Shown: in pieces, positions 1-8,763 of the stretch | Position numbering within the stretch: position 1 is the first letter of the stretch | Layout: every line of letters starts with the position of its first letter | The notes under the pieces: model-generated | What the model saw: the letters and a program-made list of their open reading frames with translations, nothing else | The model's database searches: none | What the model was told of the DNA's origin: nothing | Translations under genes and position numbers: made by a program | Assembly: GCF_006335145.1 (NCBI RefSeq) | Contig: NZ_VDMN01000001.1 | Coordinates: forward strand, 1,302,001 to 1,366,000 | DNA from: Aliirhizobium smilacinae | GTDB taxonomy: Bacteria; Pseudomonadota; Alphaproteobacteria; Rhizobiales; Rhizobiaceae | DNA length: 64,000 bases | Reading direction: 5' to 3'

Positions 1-1
1 C

Positions 2-1723
2 GGCGGCGCCTACCAGCAGGGACTTTTCTCCGATCTGGAGCGTCAGTCGCTGGCGTTGACCGGAAGTGGCGATACGGTGTGGGACTGGGACGTCGCCCGT
101 GACCGCGTCGTCACCACGCCGGATATTTCCGGTCGTCTCGGACTTGAGGCCGGCGCCATGCATGGCCCGGTGCGCAACTGGGTTCCACGGCTTCATCCCG
201 ATGACCGCGACCGGTTCCGCGCCACACTCGACGTGCTTCTGGAACATCGCCGCGGCCGCCTGCACCACGAATTCCGCATTCGTGCCGAGGACGGGCATTT
301 CCACTGGCTGCAGATCCGCGCGCGGCCGGTGCTTGGTTCCAATGGCGAGATCATCCGCTGCGTCGGCACGATCGTCGATGTCACCGAACAGAAAAACTCG
401 GTCGAACGGCTGCTGCAGGATGCGTTGCACGACAACCTGACAGGCCTGCCGAACCGGCAGATTTTTCTCGACCGCCTGCAGGGCGTGCTGACGCTTGCCG
501 CGAGCGGCGACACCGTGCGTCCCACCGTGATGGCGATCGATCTCGACCGTTACAAGCAGGTCAACGACAGTCTGGGGATTGCCGCCGGCGACAACATGCT
601 GATCGCGCTGACCCGGCGTCTGCGACGTCTGATGAAGCCGCAGGACACGCTCGCCAGACTGGCCGGCGACCAGTTCGGCCTGATCCTCGTTTCGGAACGC
701 GACCCGGCCAAGATCGCCGACTTCGCCGATGCCGTGTCGCAGGCGATCATGGTGCCGATCAATTATGCCAATCGCGAGATCGTGCTGACCGCCTCGATCG
801 GCCTTGCCTCCTTCGTCGACCAGCAGGAAAGCGCAGCCGGGCTTCTGGCCGATGCGGAACTTGCCATGTACCGTGCCAAGCGTGGCGGCGGAAACAAGGT
901 GGAGCCGTTCCGGCCGGTCTTCCGCACGTCGGGTACAGATCGGCTGCAGATCGAGACCGACCTTCGCCGCGCGATCGAGCGCAAGGAGCTGTCGCTCGCT
1001 TACCAGCCGATCATCCAGCTGAAAGACGGCGAGATTGCCGGTTTCGAAGCGCTGATGCGGTGGGAACATCCCAAGCGCGGCACCATCCCGCCGGCGGAAT
1101 TTATCCCGATCGCCGAAATGTCGGACCTCATCGGGCCGCTCGGCGTATTTGCCATGGAACGCGCGGCTGCGGACCTCGTGTCCTGGCAGGAGCAGACCGG
1201 CGAAGTGCCGATCTTCGTTTCGGTCAATCTTTCCAGCGCCCAGCTTCTCAATGCCGACCTCTATAACGATGTGCGGGCGCTGATTTCCAAGACGCAGGTC
1301 AATCCTCACCAGTTGAGACTTGAGCTGACCGAATCCCTGATGATGGAGAACCCGGAGCAGGCCCGGCTGATCCTCGCAAAGATCAAGGAAACGGGTCTCG
1401 GCCTGGCGCTCGACGACTTCGGCACCGGCTATTCCTCGCTTGCCTATCTGACCCAGTTCCCGTTCGACATGATCAAGCTGGACAAGACACTTGTCAGCGA
1501 CATGAGCGAAAAAGGCGCCATCCTGCTCCGCTCCGTGATCGCCATGGCGCGTGGATTGGAAATGTCGGTCGTTGCGGAAGGTATTCGCACCGACGAGGAC
1601 GCGATGGAACTCGCCAAGATGGGCTGCCATTTCGGCCAAAGCTATCTGTTCGGCCCCCCCGCCACGAGCGAGGCCATGCTGCGGCTTCTGAAGGAACGGT
1701 TTCCGCTGACGAAAAGGGCCTGA
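2..1723 (+). CDS. PAS-GGDEF-EAL cyclic-di-GMP protein (5' truncated by window edge)
   Basis: This is a cyclic-di-GMP turnover protein, probably mainly a phosphodiesterase. The frame is open to the window edge, so the true start and any N-terminal sensor lie upstream; the first visible start codon is a TTG at 56. Visible order: a PAS domain (about residues 1-125 from that TTG), a GGDEF domain (130-290) and an EAL domain (310-550). The GGDEF signature is degenerate (AGDQF), which argues against diguanylate cyclase activity. The EAL domain keeps its hallmark residues: EAL in FEALMRWEHP, N in VNLSSAQL, E in ELTES, DDFGTG, the K of KLDK and the E of VVAEG. The degenerate GGDEF may still bind GTP and activate the EAL domain, as known for some family members. 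It converges on the metallopeptidase gene across a strong hairpin. Confidence 0.9.
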   Translation, partial: GGAYQQGLFSDLERQSLALTGSGDTVWDWDVARDRVVTTPDISGRLGLEAGAMHGPVRNWVPRLHPDDRDRFRATLDVLLEHRRGRLHHEFRIRAEDGHFHWLQIRARPVLGSNGEIIRCVGTIVDVTEQKNSVERLLQDALHDNLTGLPNRQIFLDRLQGVLTLAASGDTVRPTVMAIDLDRYKQVNDSLGIAAGDNMLIALTRRLRRLMKPQDTLARLAGDQFGLILVSERDPAKIADFADAVSQAIMVPINYANREIVLTASIGLASFVDQQESAAGLLADAELAMYRAKRGGGNKVEPFRPVFRTSGTDRLQIETDLRRAIERKELSLAYQPIIQLKDGEIAGFEALMRWEHPKRGTIPPAEFIPIAEMSDLIGPLGVFAMERAAADLVSWQEQTGEVPIFVSVNLSSAQLLNADLYNDVRALISKTQVNPHQLRLELTESLMMENPEQARLILAKIKETGLGLALDDFGTGYSSLAYLTQFPFDMIKLDKTLVSDMSEKGAILLRSVIAMARGLEMSVVAEGIRTDEDAMELAKMGCHFGQSYLFGPPATSEAMLRLLKERFPLTKRA

Positions 1724-1743
1724 TGCCTTAGGTCTTAGCCGCT

Positions 1744-1778
1744 GCCATCATCCTCGGGACAAGACCGAGGATGATGGC
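1744..1778. terminator. Perfect 14-bp hairpin between convergent genes
   Basis: A 14-bp perfect inverted repeat (1744-1757 and 1765-1778) with a 7-nt loop separates two convergent genes. There is no long T tract, so it may act as a bidirectional stop or mRNA-end stabiliser. The core ATCCTCGG/CCGAGGAT resembles small palindromes that recur between rhizobial genes. Confidence 0.6.
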
Positions 1779-1788
1779 GTTGGGCAAT

Positions 1789-2880
1789 TTACCGCCTCAA
1801 CACCAGATCATGCACGAACTGCAGCTTCGTCGTTACCGCCGGTGTGAGGATGAACGGGTAGAGATCCGGCACGCCCATCGAGCGGTGGACACTGTTGAGT
1901 GCGAGACTGAACGGGATCCAGGCGGAGACGAGCTGTTCGGCATCGTGTGCAGAATAGGGATTGAAGTCGATCTCGGTCGATAGTTCCTCATGCCGGCGCG
2001 GCTCGACCGACATGCCGTAGGAGCGTGCCGTTTCCAGCGTATCGACGATATGGATGTAATGGGCGAAGGTCTCGGCGAAATCCTCCCAGGGGTGGGAGCT
2101 TGCATAGGTCGAGATGAAGAAATCCTGCCAGTTCGGCGGCGGGCCCTGTTCGTAATTGCGCTTCAGCGCCTCGCCGTAATCTAACGTTTCATCGCCGAAT
2201 ACGGCACGGAACTCATCAAGCCGCCCGCCATCCCTCACCATCTTGTCCCAGATGTAATGCCCGGTTTCATGGCGAAAATGGCCGAGCAGGGTGCGATAAG
2301 GCTCGTTCATCGAGACGCGGATCTGTTCGCGGGTGACGTCATCCGCCTCGGCGGCACGGATGGCGATCAGGCCGTTTTCGTGGCCGGTCATGGCCGCCTT
2401 GAGCGTGCCATCCGGCTGCATTTCGTCGACAAGGAAATCGAAGACGAGACCGCCAGCCGGGTCCTCGTCGCGATTGATCCGCGGCAGGTTCCATTTCAGC
2501 AGGGAATAAAAGAGGTGGCGCTGGGCCTGGCTGATCCGTCGCCATTGCGTCAGGCCTTCCTCGGCGGAAGCATCCGGCACCAGCCGGTTATGACGGCAGG
2601 CGGGGCAGAAGGGGTTAGGATCGTCGGCAAGAACCGTCCAGTTGCAGATATCCATTCCGGCATTGGCGCAGAGCCGAACTTTGTGTTCCGGCCTGGCGAC
2701 GAGAGACCAGATTTCCTCTCCATCCACCGGCTGAAGCGCGTGCATGGCGAGGGTCGCCGGCACGAAGGCCAGTCGATACCCGCAGTTCATGCAATCCCTG
2801 TTGTCGAAGTGAATGGGTTGTCCGCAATGATCGCAATCGTAAAGGCGCATGGGCTGATCCGCGTGGAAGAGGGGAAACAT
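1789..2880 (-). CDS. Zinc-ribbon putative metallopeptidase
   Basis: Predicted cytoplasmic zinc metallopeptidase-like protein of unknown substrate (putative zinc-binding metallopeptidase family). Near the N-terminus two CxxC pairs (CDHC about 15-18, CMNC about 30-33) form a rubredoxin-like zinc ribbon. Further in, HFRHETGHYIW supplies an HExxH-type site (HETGH), followed by ETFAHYIH in a helix that could give a third ligand. It is 363 residues from the first ATG, which has GGAG about 12 nt upstream; an internal ATG at 2850 (MRLYDC) gives an N-terminus closer to relatives and is an equally likely start. No signal peptide or membrane segment is visible. The family is inferred from motifs; function is not established. 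Confidence 0.75.
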   Translation of the reverse strand: MFPLFHADQPMRLYDCDHCGQPIHFDNRDCMNCGYRLAFVPATLAMHALQPVDGEEIWSLVARPEHKVRLCANAGMDICNWTVLADDPNPFCPACRHNRLVPDASAEEGLTQWRRISQAQRHLFYSLLKWNLPRINRDEDPAGGLVFDFLVDEMQPDGTLKAAMTGHENGLIAIRAAEADDVTREQIRVSMNEPYRTLLGHFRHETGHYIWDKMVRDGGRLDEFRAVFGDETLDYGEALKRNYEQGPPPNWQDFFISTYASSHPWEDFAETFAHYIHIVDTLETARSYGMSVEPRRHEELSTEIDFNPYSAHDAEQLVSAWIPFSLALNSVHRSMGVPDLYPFILTPAVTTKLQFVHDLVLRR

Positions 2881-2991
2881 AGAGAAAACCTGCTCCGGCT
2901 TGGCCGAAACAGGTTTTTCATAAAATGACTGGAGATCATTCTTCGGACCTTGAAAGATCCGGTATTTCCGGGGTGTGGTTAGGCCCCAGTA

Positions 2992-3183
2992 TTAGAGTCG
3001 ATCAACGAAATCCTTGCCGGCTTCCTTGATCTTGCCCTTGGCCTGCTGTGCATCGCCCTTTGCTTCCTGGGCAGTACCCTTGGCCTTGAGCTTCGGGTTA
3101 TCGGTAAGGTCGCCCGCGGCCTGCTTGAGCTTGCCCGCAACTTCGTTACCCTTGCCTGCAACCTTATCGCTAGTGCTACCCAT
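2992..3183 (-). CDS. CsbD family stress protein
   Basis: A 63-residue, very hydrophilic Lys/Ala/Gly-rich protein with the repeating pattern GKxxEAxGKxKxAxGDLTxN, characteristic of the CsbD family. Members are general-stress-induced, small, predicted helical or disordered proteins of unknown mechanism. It starts at an ATG followed by GSTSDKV and carries no signal peptide. It stands alone, 85 bp downstream (in minus-strand sense) of the algH-like gene, so it probably has its own promoter or sits at that gene's distal end. Confidence 0.85.
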   Translation of the reverse strand: MGSTSDKVAGKGNEVAGKLKQAAGDLTDNPKLKAKGTAQEAKGDAQQAKGKIKEAGKDFVDRL

Positions 3184-3268
3184 CCTAGGTCTCCTTTATC
3201 TTTTCCGGCGCTGCGTGCGCCTTGCGATAATAGAACTCCGGGAGGTGGATATCGTTCCACCGAATTGT

Positions 3269-3877
3269 TCAGGCGTGCCCGGCTTCGGTGGACAGCATTT
3301 CCGGGCTGACGCCCATGATGGCGAGCGCGCGCTCGTATTTGGTATCGACATTCGGGTCGAAGATGATGTCGTCCTGCGGGGTGCAGTTCAGCCAGCCGTT
3401 ATTGCTGATTTCCGCTTCGAGCTGTCCCGGTCCCCATCCGGCATAACCTAGCAGCAGCGTGGCCCGCTTGGGACCTTTTCCTTCAGCGATCGCCCTCAGA
3501 ATGTCGAGCGTGGCGGTCAACGAGATATCATCGCTGACAGGGATGGAGGATTCGCTCGAAAAATCATCGGAATGCAGGACAAAGCCCCTGCCAGTCTCCA
3601 CCGGCCCCCCGTAGAGAACCGGGAAATAACGCGCCTGCTCGGAAAGGAACCCGGTGTGTGGCTCTTCAATAAGCTTCAGGTGTTCGAGCACGTCTGGAAA
3701 GGAGAGGTCCTGCTGCCTGTTTAGGATAAAACCCATGGCACCAGCTGGCGAATGGGCGCAGATATAAACGACACTGCGAGCGAAATTTCCGTCCTGTACG
3801 CCGGGCATGGCGATGAGGAACTGGCCGTCGAGGAACCCGCGTTCACTCTTGTCTTTCAGTGCCGAAATTCCCATCAA
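3269..3877 (-). CDS. YqgE/AlgH family protein (UPF0301)
   Basis: A 202-residue member of the YqgE/AlgH family, a conserved fold of uncertain biochemical role once linked to alginate regulation in Pseudomonas. Recognisable blocks are [36 protein letters not shown], a GGPV element and [17 protein letters not shown] near the C-terminus; the length is normal. The ATG at 3877 is followed by MGIS, so the ATG at 3874 is also possible. It is divergent from the DsbD-domain gene at 4035, and the 157-bp gap should contain both promoters. The same neighbourhood (algH, DsbD-like, peroxiredoxin) recurs in Rhizobiaceae from general knowledge. Confidence 0.88.
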   Translation of the reverse strand: MMGISALKDKSERGFLDGQFLIAMPGVQDGNFARSVVYICAHSPAGAMGFILNRQQDLSFPDVLEHLKLIEEPHTGFLSEQARYFPVLYGGPVETGRGFVLHSDDFSSESSIPVSDDISLTATLDILRAIAEGKGPKRATLLLGYAGWGPGQLEAEISNNGWLNCTPQDDIIFDPNVDTKYERALAIMGVSPEMLSTEAGHA

Positions 3878-4034
3878 GCCTCCCGTCTGCCGTTAAAGCG
3901 CCGTGTGGCGACGGCTGCATCAGGCAGCCCTTCAGGGCAACATGGGGCAGTCGACGATATCATTCAACCGAAAATGATCGGTTTTCATCAGACGTGGCTG
4001 GCGAGCGATCAAGGGCTGGGTTAAATCCGTTGGC

Positions 4035-4877
4035 ATGATCTCGACAGCCTTCATCATCCGCCGCCTTTGCCTTGCAGCCCTGCTCGCCCCGGCCTCCGTC
4101 GTTTTACCGGCCTCCGTGATGGCCGAAACGACAGACTGGGTCAGCAATGAAGGCGGGCGCATGCGGATAGTCGCGCTGGCACCCGATGCACGGGGCAGCG
4201 TGCGTGGTGCTTTGCAGATCGAGCCGAAGGCCGGCTGGATCACCTACTGGAAAGAGCCGGGTGATGCCGGCATACCGCCGCATATCGCCTTTGCCGATAC
4301 GGCAGGCGTCAGCCTGCAGCGCATGTCCTATCCGGCGCCACGCCGTTTCGACAACGGCCCGATCCGCGACATCGGCTATGATGGCCCGGTGACATTTCCG
4401 TTCGAATTGAAGATCGAGGATGTCAACAAACCAGCAGCCCTGACGGCATCCGCCTTTGTCGGTCTGTGCCGCAATATATGCATTCCCTTCCAGGCCGATT
4501 TCAGCCTGTCGCTCAAGACGGATGCCGGCACATCCTTTGCCGAGGCGATGATTATCAACGACGCGGAAGCCAAATTGCCGGAGCATCCTTCCGACGATTT
4601 TGCCGTAACGCATTACGCAATCTCCTCCGACGGCGACACATTGCGTCTGCGGTTGCAGCTTCCGAAGGATGCGCCGAAGAAACCGCAAGTGATCGTCACC
4701 GGACCGGAAGGACATGTGCTGTTCAGCGATGCCAAGGGCGAGCGCACCGACGACAGCTACTCCCTGGAGATACCGGTCGGCAAGCTGCCGAAAGACTACG
4801 ACATGAGCGGCAAACGCTGGGGCATCCTCGTACTTGCCGGCAAGCGCGCGATGGAAACGTCCCTCGCCTTCGAATAG
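4035..4877 (+). CDS. DsbD N-terminal-domain periplasmic protein
   Basis: A 280-residue exported protein resembling the periplasmic N-terminal domain of the thiol-disulfide reductase DsbD, but without the DsbD membrane core or C-terminal thioredoxin. It begins with a signal peptide (basic start, hydrophobic LCLAALLAPASVVLPASV, cleavage near VMA-ET). The conserved region includes GWITYWKEPGDAGIPP and a cysteine pair in GLCRNICIPF, equivalent to the active pair that passes electrons to periplasmic partners in DsbD. It could deliver reductant to periplasmic proteins; the membrane electron donor is not encoded nearby. A peroxiredoxin gene follows 141 bp downstream on the same strand, consistent with a redox theme, although that protein looks cytoplasmic. 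Confidence 0.82.
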   Translation: MISTAFIIRRLCLAALLAPASVVLPASVMAETTDWVSNEGGRMRIVALAPDARGSVRGALQIEPKAGWITYWKEPGDAGIPPHIAFADTAGVSLQRMSYPAPRRFDNGPIRDIGYDGPVTFPFELKIEDVNKPAALTASAFVGLCRNICIPFQADFSLSLKTDAGTSFAEAMIINDAEAKLPEHPSDDFAVTHYAISSDGDTLRLRLQLPKDAPKKPQVIVTGPEGHVLFSDAKGERTDDSYSLEIPVGKLPKDYDMSGKRWGILVLAGKRAMETSLAFE

Positions 4878-5018
4878 GCAATGATCCCGTCGCTTACCGG
4901 CTCCGCGAAACCGCTTCAGAGGCCTCAAGCCCGATCGGATCTCCTTGTCTTGTGATTTGCCAACCCTATAGTGCCGCCAGACGATTGCGTGGGCAATCGA
5001 GATGGCTGGAGAAACAAG

Positions 5019-5504
5019 ATGACGATTGCAGTTGGCGAAAAGCTTCCAGAGGCGAAGTTCAAGGAAAAGACGGCGGACGGCGCGGTGGAATTGACCACGG
5101 CTGACCTTTTTGCCGGCAAGAAGGTCGTGCTGTTTGCCGTACCCGGCGCATTCACGCCCACCTGCACGCTCAACCACCTGCCCGGCTACCTCGAAAATCG
5201 CGATGCCATTCTTGCGCGCGGCGTCGATGATATCGCTGTCGTCGCCGTCAACGACTGGCATGTGATGGGCGCATGGGCGCAGCAAACCAACGCGCTCGGC
5301 AAGATCCATTTCCTCGCAGACTTCGACGCCTCCTTCACCAAGGCGCTGGGGCTCGAGGCAGATCTTTCCGGCGGCGGGCTCGGCCTGCGTTCGAAGCGTT
5401 ATTCCATGCTGGTGGAAGACGGCGTGGTGAAATCGCTCAACGTCGAGGAAAGCCCCGGCCAGGCCACCGTTTCGGGTGCAGCCGCGATGCTTGAACAGCT
5501 CTGA
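5019..5504 (+). CDS. Prx5-type peroxiredoxin
   Basis: Thiol peroxidase of the PRX5/AhpE-like peroxiredoxin group, reducing hydrogen peroxide and alkyl hydroperoxides in the cytoplasm. The ATG at 5019 is chosen because GGAG lies 7 nt upstream, giving 161 residues, normal for the group. The peroxidatic motif VPGAFTPTC is intact. It is the only cysteine in the protein, so this is a 1-Cys enzyme needing an external thiol (glutathione/glutaredoxin in characterised Prx5-type relatives). GLRSKRYSMLVEDG is the typical C-terminal block. A strong terminator follows 30 bp downstream. Confidence 0.93.
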   Translation: MTIAVGEKLPEAKFKEKTADGAVELTTADLFAGKKVVLFAVPGAFTPTCTLNHLPGYLENRDAILARGVDDIAVVAVNDWHVMGAWAQQTNALGKIHFLADFDASFTKALGLEADLSGGGLGLRSKRYSMLVEDGVVKSLNVEESPGQATVSGAAAMLEQL

Positions 5505-5535
5505 TTTTCACCGCGACTATGTGTGAAACGACAGA

Positions 5536-5558
5536 GGGCGCCAACCGGCGCCCTTTTT
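5536..5558 (+). terminator. Rho-independent terminator after peroxiredoxin gene
   Basis: A 7-bp GC-rich stem (GGGCGCC at 5536-5542, GGCGCCC at 5547-5553) with an AACC loop is followed directly by TTTTT (5554-5558): a textbook intrinsic terminator 32 bp after the peroxiredoxin stop codon. Confidence 0.9.
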
Positions 5559-5580
5559 ACTTGCTCCCGAACCTATGACG

Positions 5581-5687
5581 CTAAAGCGCGTCGCGATCTT
5601 TTAGATTCGCTTGCCGCGCTTTAGCTCCTTGTTTCTTTGCATGTCTTTATCCCGAAACCGGAACCACTTTCGGGAGACATGCTTTAG
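5581..5687. repeat. Rhizobial double stem-loop intergenic repeat
   Basis: A 107-bp palindromic element made of two stem-loops. The first has perfect 10-bp arms, CTAAAGCGCG (5581-5590) and CGCGCTTTAG (5615-5624). The second pairs GCATGTCT (5639-5646) with AGACATGC (5675-5682) and, inside, CCCGAAA (5651-5657) with TTTCGGG (5668-5674). I recognise this layout, including the 'cccgaaaccgg' core, as a dispersed element common between genes in Rhizobium and Agrobacterium. It sits directly at the 3' end of the Dabb gene and may also end its transcript. Confidence 0.8.
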
Positions 5688-5992
5688 GCGGCCAGATCGT
5701 AGACGATCAGGCCGGACAATCCGCCATCGGCGGAGGCGACGATGCGTTCGGCGACGGCGAGATGATCCGGCGCAGCGAGATAGGTGTCACGTGCTTCCGG
5801 GCTTTCGAATGTCACGATGAAACCATCGAGAAAACCACCGCTCAAACCTTCGGACGACACGTTCGGGCCGAATTTCACATCGATGATGCCCGACAGCTTA
5901 TCCTTGAGAGCTGCAATCGCCGCGTAGATTTCCTGTTTTTCGGCGTCCTGTACCGACGACTTGAAGCGCAGAAAAACACAGTGAAGGATCAT
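5684..5992 (-). CDS. Dabb family (stress-responsive alpha-beta barrel) protein
   Basis: A protein of 102 residues in the dimeric alpha/beta-barrel (Dabb) family. MILHCVFLRFK is the typical first strand, with a later GPNVSSEGLSGGFLDGFIVTFES block. The ATG at 5992 is preferred over an in-frame ATG at 6037 because GGGAG lies 7 nt upstream and the family begins there. Family members include stress-induced proteins and small cofactor-free enzymes; the substrate here is unknown. It lies at the distal end of the minus-strand ispH-thrB-rnhA direction, separated from rnhA by 158 bp. Confidence 0.87.
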   Translation of the reverse strand: MILHCVFLRFKSSVQDAEKQEIYAAIAALKDKLSGIIDVKFGPNVSSEGLSGGFLDGFIVTFESPEARDTYLAAPDHLAVAERIVASADGGLSGLIVYDLAA

Positions 5993-6150
5993 GCGTAGTC
6001 TCCCGTTATCGTGCCCTGTTTTTGCCGCGTTCACCATAGGCGGTCATTCCGCAATGGCAAGCTGCACCTGATGCGGCCCAGCGACACCGGTAAATTCTGT
6101 TTGATGCGAAATCCCGATGGCCTGGCGACTGTCGCGTCACCGAAAGCGAT

Positions 6151-6618
6151 TTACTTCACCAACAGCGACCGGCCGAGAGTAGGTTTCTTGAAAGGCGCCA
6201 TGCCGAGGCGGGCGAGTTCATCAGCGCGTTCATTCTCCGGATGGCCCGCGTGGCCCTTGACCCAGTGCCATTTGACCTGATGACGCTGGTTGGCGGCATC
6301 GAGCTGCTGCCACAACTCGCCATTCTTGACCGGTTTCTTGTCAGCGGTCTTCCAGCCGTTCTTCTTCCAGCCAAAAATCCATTTCGAGATGCCGTCCATG
6401 ACGTATTTGCTGTCAGTGTGGAGGTTGACCTCGCAGGGGCTTTTCAACGCGTTCAGCGCCGAGATCGCAGCCATCAGCTCCATACGGTTGTTGGTGGTTT
6501 CCGCCTCGCCGCCATTCAATTCCTTGGTGGTTTCGCCATAACGCAGGATCGCGCCCCATCCACCGGGGCCGGGATTGCCGGAACACGCACCGTCCGTGAA
6601 GATATCGACTTGTTTCAT
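6151..6618 (-). CDS. rnhA: Ribonuclease HI
   Basis: Ribonuclease HI, which cleaves the RNA strand of RNA-DNA hybrids (R-loops, primers) in the cytoplasm. It is 155 residues, the same length as E. coli RnhA. The four catalytic carboxylates are visible: D in [18 protein letters not shown] in [10 protein letters not shown] in HTDSKYV, and D in ENERADELA after the HxGHPEN loop. It overlaps thrB by 4 nt (ATGA), so the two are translationally coupled. The thrB-rnhA pairing is a conserved arrangement in Rhizobiales. Confidence 0.97.
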   Translation of the reverse strand: MKQVDIFTDGACSGNPGPGGWGAILRYGETTKELNGGEAETTNNRMELMAAISALNALKSPCEVNLHTDSKYVMDGISKWIFGWKKNGWKTADKKPVKNGELWQQLDAANQRHQVKWHWVKGHAGHPENERADELARLGMAPFKKPTLGRSLLVK

Positions 6619-7592
6619 GATGCCACCTCGATGGCCGGCGCATATTCGGCGACGGAGGAAATATGGCGGTGGAAACGCAGCTTCCTCAGATATTCGAGCG
6701 GGTCTTTCTTGACCACCAGAGCACCTTCCGGCGTGGTTAGCCAGTCATAGAGACGGGTGAGGAAGAACCGCAAAGCCGAACCGCGCGAGAGAACCGGCAG
6801 CGCATCGCGCTCTTCAGCGGAAAGCGGACGGACGGAGCAATAACCTTCCAGCAGTGCTGAACCCTTGGTGACGTTGTAGGAGCCATCCTTTTCGAAACAC
6901 CAGGCATTGAGGCAGATCGAGACGTCGTAGGCGAGTAGATCGTTGCAGGCGAAATAGAAGTCGATCAGGCCGGAAAGCCCGTCACCCAAGAAGAAGACAT
7001 TGTCCTGGAACAGGTCAGCATGAATGACGCCTGCCGGCAGGTTTTTAGGCCAATGCGCTTCGAGGAAAGCCAATTCGGCGGTGATTTCCTGCTCGAGGCC
7101 GGTCTCGACCTCATCTGCACGTTCGGCCGACTTTTCCCACAGGACCTTCCAGCCTTCGAGCGACAGTGCGTTCGGTCGCTTTATCTCGAAACCTTCGCCG
7201 GCAATATGCATTCCGGCCAGCGCCTTGCCCACCTCCCGGCAATGCTTTGCCTCGGGTTTTCTCAGCCACATGCCTTCGAGGAAGGAAATCAGCGCTGCGG
7301 GACGGTCGGAGAGTTCGCCCAGCAACTCGCCATCCCAGCGCGGCAAAGGCAGCGGGCAGGACAGGCCGCGTTCCGATAGGTGCTGCATCAGGCCGAGGAA
7401 AAACGGCAGATCGGACTTTTCCACGCGCTTTTCATAGAGCGTCAGGATCAGCGGGTCCTTCGTCGTATGGAGCAGGAAATTGGTGTTCTCGACGCCTTCG
7501 GCGATGCCCTTATACGAGGTCAGCTCACCGACGTCATATTGCGCCAGAAAATGCTTGAGGTCGGTTTCGGTGATGTCGGTATAAACGGCCAA
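6615..7592 (-). CDS. thrB: Homoserine kinase, ThrB type II (APH fold)
   Basis: Homoserine kinase, phosphorylating L-homoserine with ATP to O-phospho-L-homoserine, the precursor of threonine. At 325 residues it belongs to the aminoglycoside-phosphotransferase-like form found in alphaproteobacteria and pseudomonads, not the GHMP form of E. coli. The kinase catalytic loop is [13 protein letters not shown] (HxDxxxxN), and [13 protein letters not shown] supplies the metal-binding Asp. The N-terminal [13 protein letters not shown] is characteristic. It lies between ispH (67 bp upstream) and rnhA (4-nt overlap), in one likely transcript. Confidence 0.96.
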   Translation of the reverse strand: MAVYTDITETDLKHFLAQYDVGELTSYKGIAEGVENTNFLLHTTKDPLILTLYEKRVEKSDLPFFLGLMQHLSERGLSCPLPLPRWDGELLGELSDRPAALISFLEGMWLRKPEAKHCREVGKALAGMHIAGEGFEIKRPNALSLEGWKVLWEKSAERADEVETGLEQEITAELAFLEAHWPKNLPAGVIHADLFQDNVFFLGDGLSGLIDFYFACNDLLAYDVSICLNAWCFEKDGSYNVTKGSALLEGYCSVRPLSAEERDALPVLSRGSALRFFLTRLYDWLTTPEGALVVKKDPLEYLRKLRFHRHISSVAEYAPAIEVAS

Positions 7593-7659
7593 GGCGGTCT
7601 CACAGTCGATCAGGGGGCAGAATCAACTGCCGGAAATATTGGCTTACCTATCGCGCTGT

Positions 7660-8688
7660 TTACGTGGTTGCGGCAAGCGGCCGATCGCCATTTACCCAGG
7701 CCATATCCTCCACCGTCAGCGGCACGGAGCGGAGCTCGCGGTTGACGAGGAAGTTTTCCGTCTCTTCAGCGGTGATCGCCAGTTCGATCTCGGCGACAAA
7801 ACGCTCTTTGAATGCGGCGATAATCTCGTCGACGATGACTTCAGGCGCCGAGGCGCCGGCCGACAGACCGAGCGTACGGATCGGGCCGATTTCGTCCCAG
7901 TTCAGCTCGGAAGCGCGCTGGACGAGCAGGGAGCGCTTGGCCCCTGCCCTCAACGCCACTTCGACAAGGCGTTTGGAATTGGAGGAATTCGGCGCGCCGA
8001 CGACGAGGAAGAGATCGCAGCCGGGGGCGGCTTCCTTGACCGCTTCCTGACGATTGGTTGTGGCGTAGCAGATACTGTCGGCCGCCGGTGCCATCAGGTT
8101 GGGGAAACGTTCCTGCAGCTTGGCGATCACGCCTGCCGTGTCATCCACCGACAACGTCGTCTGGGTGACGAAGCCGAGATTGTCGGGATCTTCCGGCATA
8201 TAGGCTTCCGCATCGGCGATCGTATCGACCAGCGAGACCGTGCCGGGCGGCAACTGGCCCATCGTGCCTATGACTTCCGGGTGGCCGGCATGGCCGATCA
8301 GGACGACATGGCGGCCGAGGCGCTGGTGACGCATCGCCTGCTTGTGGACCTTGGAGACGAGCGGGCATGTGGCATCGAGATAGAAGAGATTGCGGGCCTG
8401 CGCGTCTTCCGGCACCGATTTCGGCACGCCATGGGCGGAAAAGACGACCGGCTGCTGACGGTGTTCGGCCGGGATCTCGTCGAGCTCCTCGACGAAGACG
8501 GCGCCCTTGGCTTCCAGTCCCTCGACCACATACCGGTTATGAACGATCTCATGGCGGACATAGACCGGTGCGCCATAGGATTTCAGGGCCAGCACGACGA
8601 TCTGGATCGCCCGATCGACGCCGGCGCAAAAACCGCGCGGACCGCAAAGCCTGATCGTGAGAGCCGGTTTGGTGACCTGGATATTCAT
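7660..8688 (-). CDS. ispH: 4-hydroxy-3-methylbut-2-enyl diphosphate reductase
   Basis: IspH (LytB), the last enzyme of the MEP isoprenoid pathway, reducing HMBPP to IPP and DMAPP with a [4Fe-4S] cluster. The three cluster cysteines are in [11 protein letters not shown] (first Cys of the motif), [11 protein letters not shown] and [13 protein letters not shown] and GAPNSSNS substrate-binding motifs are also present. The ATG at 8688 (MNIQVTKP) is chosen because relatives begin just before the first motif; an upstream in-frame ATG at 8751 would add a 21-residue tail unlike the family. dxs of the same pathway is at 50096. Confidence 0.95.
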   Translation of the reverse strand: MNIQVTKPALTIRLCGPRGFCAGVDRAIQIVVLALKSYGAPVYVRHEIVHNRYVVEGLEAKGAVFVEELDEIPAEHRQQPVVFSAHGVPKSVPEDAQARNLFYLDATCPLVSKVHKQAMRHQRLGRHVVLIGHAGHPEVIGTMGQLPPGTVSLVDTIADAEAYMPEDPDNLGFVTQTTLSVDDTAGVIAKLQERFPNLMAPAADSICYATTNRQEAVKEAAPGCDLFLVVGAPNSSNSKRLVEVALRAGAKRSLLVQRASELNWDEIGPIRTLGLSAGASAPEVIVDEIIAAFKERFVAEIELAITAEETENFLVNRELRSVPLTVEDMAWVNGDRPLAATT

Positions 8689-8763
8689 TCCGCGTCCGCT
8701 ATTGGTGAATGTCTGAGGCCTCATATAGGCGAGGCAAATGAGGCACGCCAACAGAAAATGTCG

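Noticed and set aside
2257..2928. A 223-codon open frame on the plus strand opposite the metallopeptidase gene
   Set aside because: It is a shadow: the minus strand carries clear CxxC and HExxH motifs, while this frame has no recognisable domain and typical high-GC antisense composition.
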